Below are positions 60,742 to 64,000 of a stretch of DNA of 64,000 nucleotides, in pieces. Under the pieces are notes generated by a model. The model saw only the letters and a list, made by a program, of their open reading frames with translations. It was not told the DNA's origin and did not search any database. Source of the stretch: an uncultured Maribacter sp. (GTDB lineage Bacteria > Bacteroidota > Bacteroidia > Flavobacteriales > Flavobacteriaceae); the NCBI GenBank assembly GCA_947498505.1, contig CANMKG010000007.1, positions 1 through 64,000 of the forward strand. Reading direction: 5' to 3'. Numbering within the stretch: position 1 is the first letter of the stretch; each line of letters starts with the position of its first letter. The translations under genes and the position numbers were made by a program.

Positions 60742-61827
60742 TTACAATAACTTTTCAATTTCATCCACAATATGCTTCGTTGCATTTGGCATTGCCAGTT
60801 TTTTAATATTAATAGCTAATACTTCTTGCTGATTTTCTGAACCAATTAAATCGTCAAAAACTTTCTCAAACTGACTATCTAAATCCTTTTCTTTTATCAT
60901 TAATGCGGCATTTTCTGTTACTAATGCCTCTGCATTCTTTGTCTGATGATCCTCAGCCACATTTGGCGACGGAATAAATACTACTGGCTTACCAACTATA
61001 CATAATTCAGATACCGATCCAGCACCAGCTCTTGAAATAATAATATCAGCAGCAGCATAAGCCAAATCCATTCTGTTTAAAAAAGCTTTCACTTTTATTT
61101 TATCAGAATTGTGTTTTTTATAGCTTTCGTAATACAACTTGCCACATTGCCATATTACTTGAATATCCTTTTCTTTTATAAAATTAAGTTCAGATTCAAT
61201 CAATTGATTTACTCTACGCGCTCCTAAACTTCCTCCTAAAACCAAAAGCGTAGTTTTATCTTCTTTAAGCTCAAAAAAACTCAGCGCTTCATTTTTATCA
61301 CTACTTAAAGAAACCAAATCACCACGTACTGGGTTTCCAGTTTTTATTATTTTTTCAGCAGGAAAAAATCGTTCCATACCATCGTAAGCAACACAAATTT
61401 TTTCTACCCTATCTTTTAATAATTTATTTGTAATTCCTGCATATGAGTTTTGCTCTTGTAACACACATGGAATTTTTTTACCTGAAGCTACTCTTAACAT
61501 AGGACCGCTAGCAAATCCACCTGTACCAACCACAACATTAGGTTTAAAACCCGACACAATTCTAGACGCTTTAAACAAACTACTAATTAGTTTAAAAGGA
61601 AACATGGCATTTTTCAAAGTCAATTTTCGTTGTAAACCCGAAATCCATAAGCCCTTAATACGATAACCAGCTTGCGGAACTTTTTCCATTTCCATACGCC
61701 CTTTAGCTCCTACAAATAAAAACTCGGTATCTGGATACCTATGCTTAAGCTCATTAGCAATGGCTATAGCAGGATATATATGTCCTCCTGTTCCTCCACC
61801 AGATAATATGACCTTATAATTGCCCAC
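60742..61827 (-). CDS. murG: Undecaprenyldiphospho-muramoylpentapeptide beta-N-acetylglucosaminyltransferase
   Basis: 361 residues. GT28 enzyme that makes lipid II from lipid I on the cytoplasmic face. Motifs: [19 protein letters not shown] (G-loop 1), [14 protein letters not shown] (G-loop 2), [23 protein letters not shown] and [39 protein letters not shown] for UDP-GlcNAc. Overlaps ftsW by 14 nt. Confidence 0.97.
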   Translation of the reverse strand: MGNYKVILSGGGTGGHIYPAIAIANELKHRYPDTEFLFVGAKGRMEMEKVPQAGYRIKGLWISGLQRKLTLKNAMFPFKLISSLFKASRIVSGFKPNVVVGTGGFASGPMLRVASGKKIPCVLQEQNSYAGITNKLLKDRVEKICVAYDGMERFFPAEKIIKTGNPVRGDLVSLSSDKNEALSFFELKEDKTTLLVLGGSLGARRVNQLIESELNFIKEKDIQVIWQCGKLYYESYKKHNSDKIKVKAFLNRMDLAYAAADIIISRAGAGSVSELCIVGKPVVFIPSPNVAEDHQTKNAEALVTENAALMIKEKDLDSQFEKVFDDLIGSENQQEVLAINIKKLAMPNATKHIVDEIEKLL

Positions 61828-63016
61828 TTAATATTTCTAAAGGGTTAGTTTCGTCTTCTTCTATTTTTTCAGCTTCTGTGCTGTTGTTTTTATTACTCAC
61901 GCTTAATATTATACCCACAGCCAAACAAATCATCCAACTAGATGTTCCTCCACTACTTATCAATGGCAAATTTTGACCAGTTACAGGGAATAGTTCTACT
62001 GCTACCGCCATATTTATTAAAGCCTGAAATATAATTGGCAAGCCAACACCTAATACCAAAAGTTTTCCGAAAATGGTTTCGCTGCCATTAGCTACTACTA
62101 CAATTCTAAATAATAGAAATAGGTAAAAAAACATTAAAGCAAAACCTCCTACCAAACCGTATTCTTCAACTATTATCGCATAAATAAAATCTGAAGAACT
62201 TTGAGGTAAAAAGTTTTTCATAACACTTTTACCCGCACCATTGCCTACCACGCCTCCTGTAGCAATTGCTATTTTTGCTTTTTCTATTTGGTAATCTGCT
62301 TCTGTATCTTCAGAATTTGCAAAATTCTCTATTCTGCTCATCCACGTATCTACCCTATTTGGAAATAAATCTGGAGCAGCCTTTGCTATTAAAATAAACA
62401 AGGCAAGGAATGCAATACCCGAACCTATAATACCCAGCAAATATTTAATTGGATACCCTCCAATAAAGCACAACATCAGCACCATAGAAAACATTATTGC
62501 TGCTGTTGAAAAGTTCGCTGGAAGTATTAATATCAAAACCAAAAAAACGGGTAACCATAAAGGAATTATACTTTCGGAGAAGGTAACGACCTTATCTTTT
62601 ATTTTAGTGAGATAACGGGCTACGTAAATCATTAACACCACAGCAGCTAAACTTGAAGGCTGAAAACCAAAACCTACTAGTGGTAACCTAATCCATCTAC
62701 TAGCATTAGCTCCACCTCCTCCAGTAGTACCTTGGGCTAAAGTAAACACAAGCAGAACTAACACTATTGGCATTGCTATAAGTGATAGCCCTTTAAAAAA
62801 GTGAGGTGGAATTTTATGCACTCCATAAATAATTCCAAAACCTAAGAATAAAAGTAGCGCATGCTTAAATAAATGGCCCATTGTGGTACCATTACCCACT
62901 ACGTAAACAAGGTTACTACTTGCACTATAAACCGGTAAAAACGAAAACAAAGCCAAAAGCGCCACAACGGCCCAAATAGCTTTATCTCCTTTAATATTTT
63001 TAAACAGTTTAATCAC
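61814..63016 (-). CDS. ftsW: Lipid II polymerase / division protein FtsW
   Basis: 400 residues, about ten membrane helices (SEDS family). Peptidoglycan glycosyltransferase of the septum. Conserved blocks: [91 protein letters not shown] and the C-terminal [17 protein letters not shown]. Position within the cluster (murD-ftsW-murG) favours FtsW over RodA. 2 nt after murD. Confidence 0.95.
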   Translation of the reverse strand: MIKLFKNIKGDKAIWAVVALLALFSFLPVYSASSNLVYVVGNGTTMGHLFKHALLLFLGFGIIYGVHKIPPHFFKGLSLIAMPIVLVLLVFTLAQGTTGGGGANASRWIRLPLVGFGFQPSSLAAVVLMIYVARYLTKIKDKVVTFSESIIPLWLPVFLVLILILPANFSTAAIMFSMVLMLCFIGGYPIKYLLGIIGSGIAFLALFILIAKAAPDLFPNRVDTWMSRIENFANSEDTEADYQIEKAKIAIATGGVVGNGAGKSVMKNFLPQSSSDFIYAIIVEEYGLVGGFALMFFYLFLLFRIVVVANGSETIFGKLLVLGVGLPIIFQALINMAVAVELFPVTGQNLPLISSGGTSSWMICLAVGIILSVSNKNNSTEAEKIEEDETNPLEILSGQL

Positions 63017-63018
63017 CT

Positions 63019-64000
63019 TTATAAATTTTTAACAGCTTGTTTAAATTGGTTTCCTCTATCTTCATAATTATCAAACAAATCAAAACTTGCACAAGCAGGA
63101 GATAATAAAACTGTTTCTCCGCGTTCCGCTATTTTGTAAGCGACCTTAACAGCTTCATTCATATCATACGTCTCCACCATTAAATCAACAACATTACCAA
63201 ATACGTCTTTAATTTTTGAGTTATCCTCTCCCAAACAAATTATTGCTTTAACCTTTTCCCTTACAAAAGGCATTAGCTCAGTATAATCATTACCCTTATC
63301 AACACCACCAACAATCCAAACTGTTGCTGTTTTCATACTTTCAAGAGCATAATATGTTGCATTTACATTTGTTGCCTTTGAATCGTTTATATACTGCACA
63401 TGATGAATTTTAAGTACTTTTTCTAACCTGTGCTCTACACCTTGAAAGTTAGCTACACTTTGTCTTATAGTTTCTTTTCTAATACTAACTAGTCTTGCCG
63501 CAGTAGCAGCTGCCATTGTATTTTTAAGATTGTGCACTCCTTCTAACGCTAGTGTATCTGTAGTCATTTCCAATATATTGTTTTGTATGTTTATTATTAT
63601 TTTATCGTCTTTGAGATATGCCCCTTCTTTCAACTGTTTTTTAACTGAAAAAGGCAATAATTTTGACTTAACTGGGTTTTTAGCTAACCATGTTGAAATT
63701 ACCTCATCGTCGGCATCATAGATTAAAAAATCCTCGTTGGTTTGATTTTTAGCAATCTTAAATTTTGACGCTATATAATTTTCAAACTTGTATTCGTACC
63801 TATCTAAATGATCAGGTGTAATATTAGTAAGTATGGCAATATGTGGCTTAAAATCTACTATACCATCCAATTGAAAACTGCTAATTTCTAGCACATAAAA
63901 ATCATAGTTATTTTCCGCTACCATTTTAGCATAACTATCTCCTATATTACCTGCCACACCCATATGTAAACCTTCTTCTTTTAACAGGTGACCTGCAAGC
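63019..64000 (-). CDS. murD: UDP-N-acetylmuramoylalanine--D-glutamate ligase, 3' part (5' end outside window)
   Basis: The frame is open to the right edge, so the N-terminal ~115 residues (UDP-binding domain and P-loop) are missing. Visible are VAGNIGDSYAKM, SSFQLDGIVDFKPHIAILTNITPDHLDRY (central-domain metal and ATP residues), FQGVEHRLEKV, INDSKATNVNATYYAL and the end LLSPACASFDLFDNYEDRGNQFKQAV. It adds D-Glu to UDP-MurNAc-L-Ala. Residues present are all canonical. Confidence 0.96.
   Translation of the reverse strand, partial: LAGHLLKEEGLHMGVAGNIGDSYAKMVAENNYDFYVLEISSFQLDGIVDFKPHIAILTNITPDHLDRYEYKFENYIASKFKIAKNQTNEDFLIYDADDEVISTWLAKNPVKSKLLPFSVKKQLKEGAYLKDDKIIINIQNNILEMTTDTLALEGVHNLKNTMAAATAARLVSIRKETIRQSVANFQGVEHRLEKVLKIHHVQYINDSKATNVNATYYALESMKTATVWIVGGVDKGNDYTELMPFVREKVKAIICLGEDNSKIKDVFGNVVDLMVETYDMNEAVKVAYKIAERGETVLLSPACASFDLFDNYEDRGNQFKQAVKNL

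Overview
The window is a low-GC chromosome segment of a member of the Bacteroidota, almost certainly a marine-type Flavobacteriaceae. The evidence is the Bacteroidota -7 promoter motif (TAnnTTTG) before many genes, the lack of strong Shine-Dalgarno sequences, a short primary sigma factor, Na+-pumping NADH dehydrogenase (NQR), menaquinone methyltransferase, type IX secretion system (T9SS) parts with type-B sorting domains, and the flavobacterial arrangement of the murD-ftsW-murG-murC-ftsQ-ftsA-ftsZ cluster.

Layout: 1-5.9 kb holds two tandem modules, each a fibre-like surface protein followed one base later by a T9SS type-B C-terminal-domain protein. The second fibre carries a 23-unit, 21-residue repeat array. 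6-12.9 kb holds an M15 peptidase with a Tat-like signal, an M48 metalloprotease, a 55-residue membrane protein, an ankyrin protein, gpmI, a BtuF-like protein, map, a cupin and a methyltransferase. 12.9-20.4 kb (minus) holds nqrABCDEF, then a terminator, a conserved 118-residue protein and apbE, whose product attaches the FMN to NqrB/NqrC. 20.5-29.4 kb (mostly plus) holds the T9SS plug protein, a DUF3667 protein, apaG, pruA, a serine hydrolase, rsmG, a desaturase and an aminotransferase. 29.4-32.3 kb (minus) is trkA-trkH. 32.6-45.1 kb holds menG-porT, a SpoU methyltransferase, a large D15/TamA-like outer membrane protein, fbaA, accD, rpsO, pnp, a glycosyltransferase and rpoD. 45.1-51.4 kb holds a VF530 protein, trmL, rpe, ypdA, a histidine kinase/response regulator pair, a lipoprotein and a zinc-ribbon membrane protein.

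51.4-54.8 kb is the one clearly accessory stretch. It has a tRNA-like 3' remnant, orphan reading-frame fragments, an S41 peptidase lipoprotein and a decayed IS3-type transposase. It ends at a tRNA-Arg(UCG) whose normally invariant G19-C56 tertiary pair appears replaced by A19-U56. From 54.8 kb to the right edge (minus) lie a YqeY protein and the division/cell-wall cluster, with murD cut by the window end.

How the genes fit together: T9SS components (plug, PorT) and cargo (the two type-B CTD proteins) occur in one window, so the paired fibre modules are plausibly cell-surface structures exported by that system. NQR, ApbE and MenG together make and use the quinone/flavin chain. I see no CRISPR array, rRNA or intact mobile element. 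Most of the window is conserved housekeeping. The less familiar material is the fibre/CTD modules, the 51.4-54.8 kb scar and several RNA-level structures (pnp leader, a hairpin with an embedded promoter at 25 kb).
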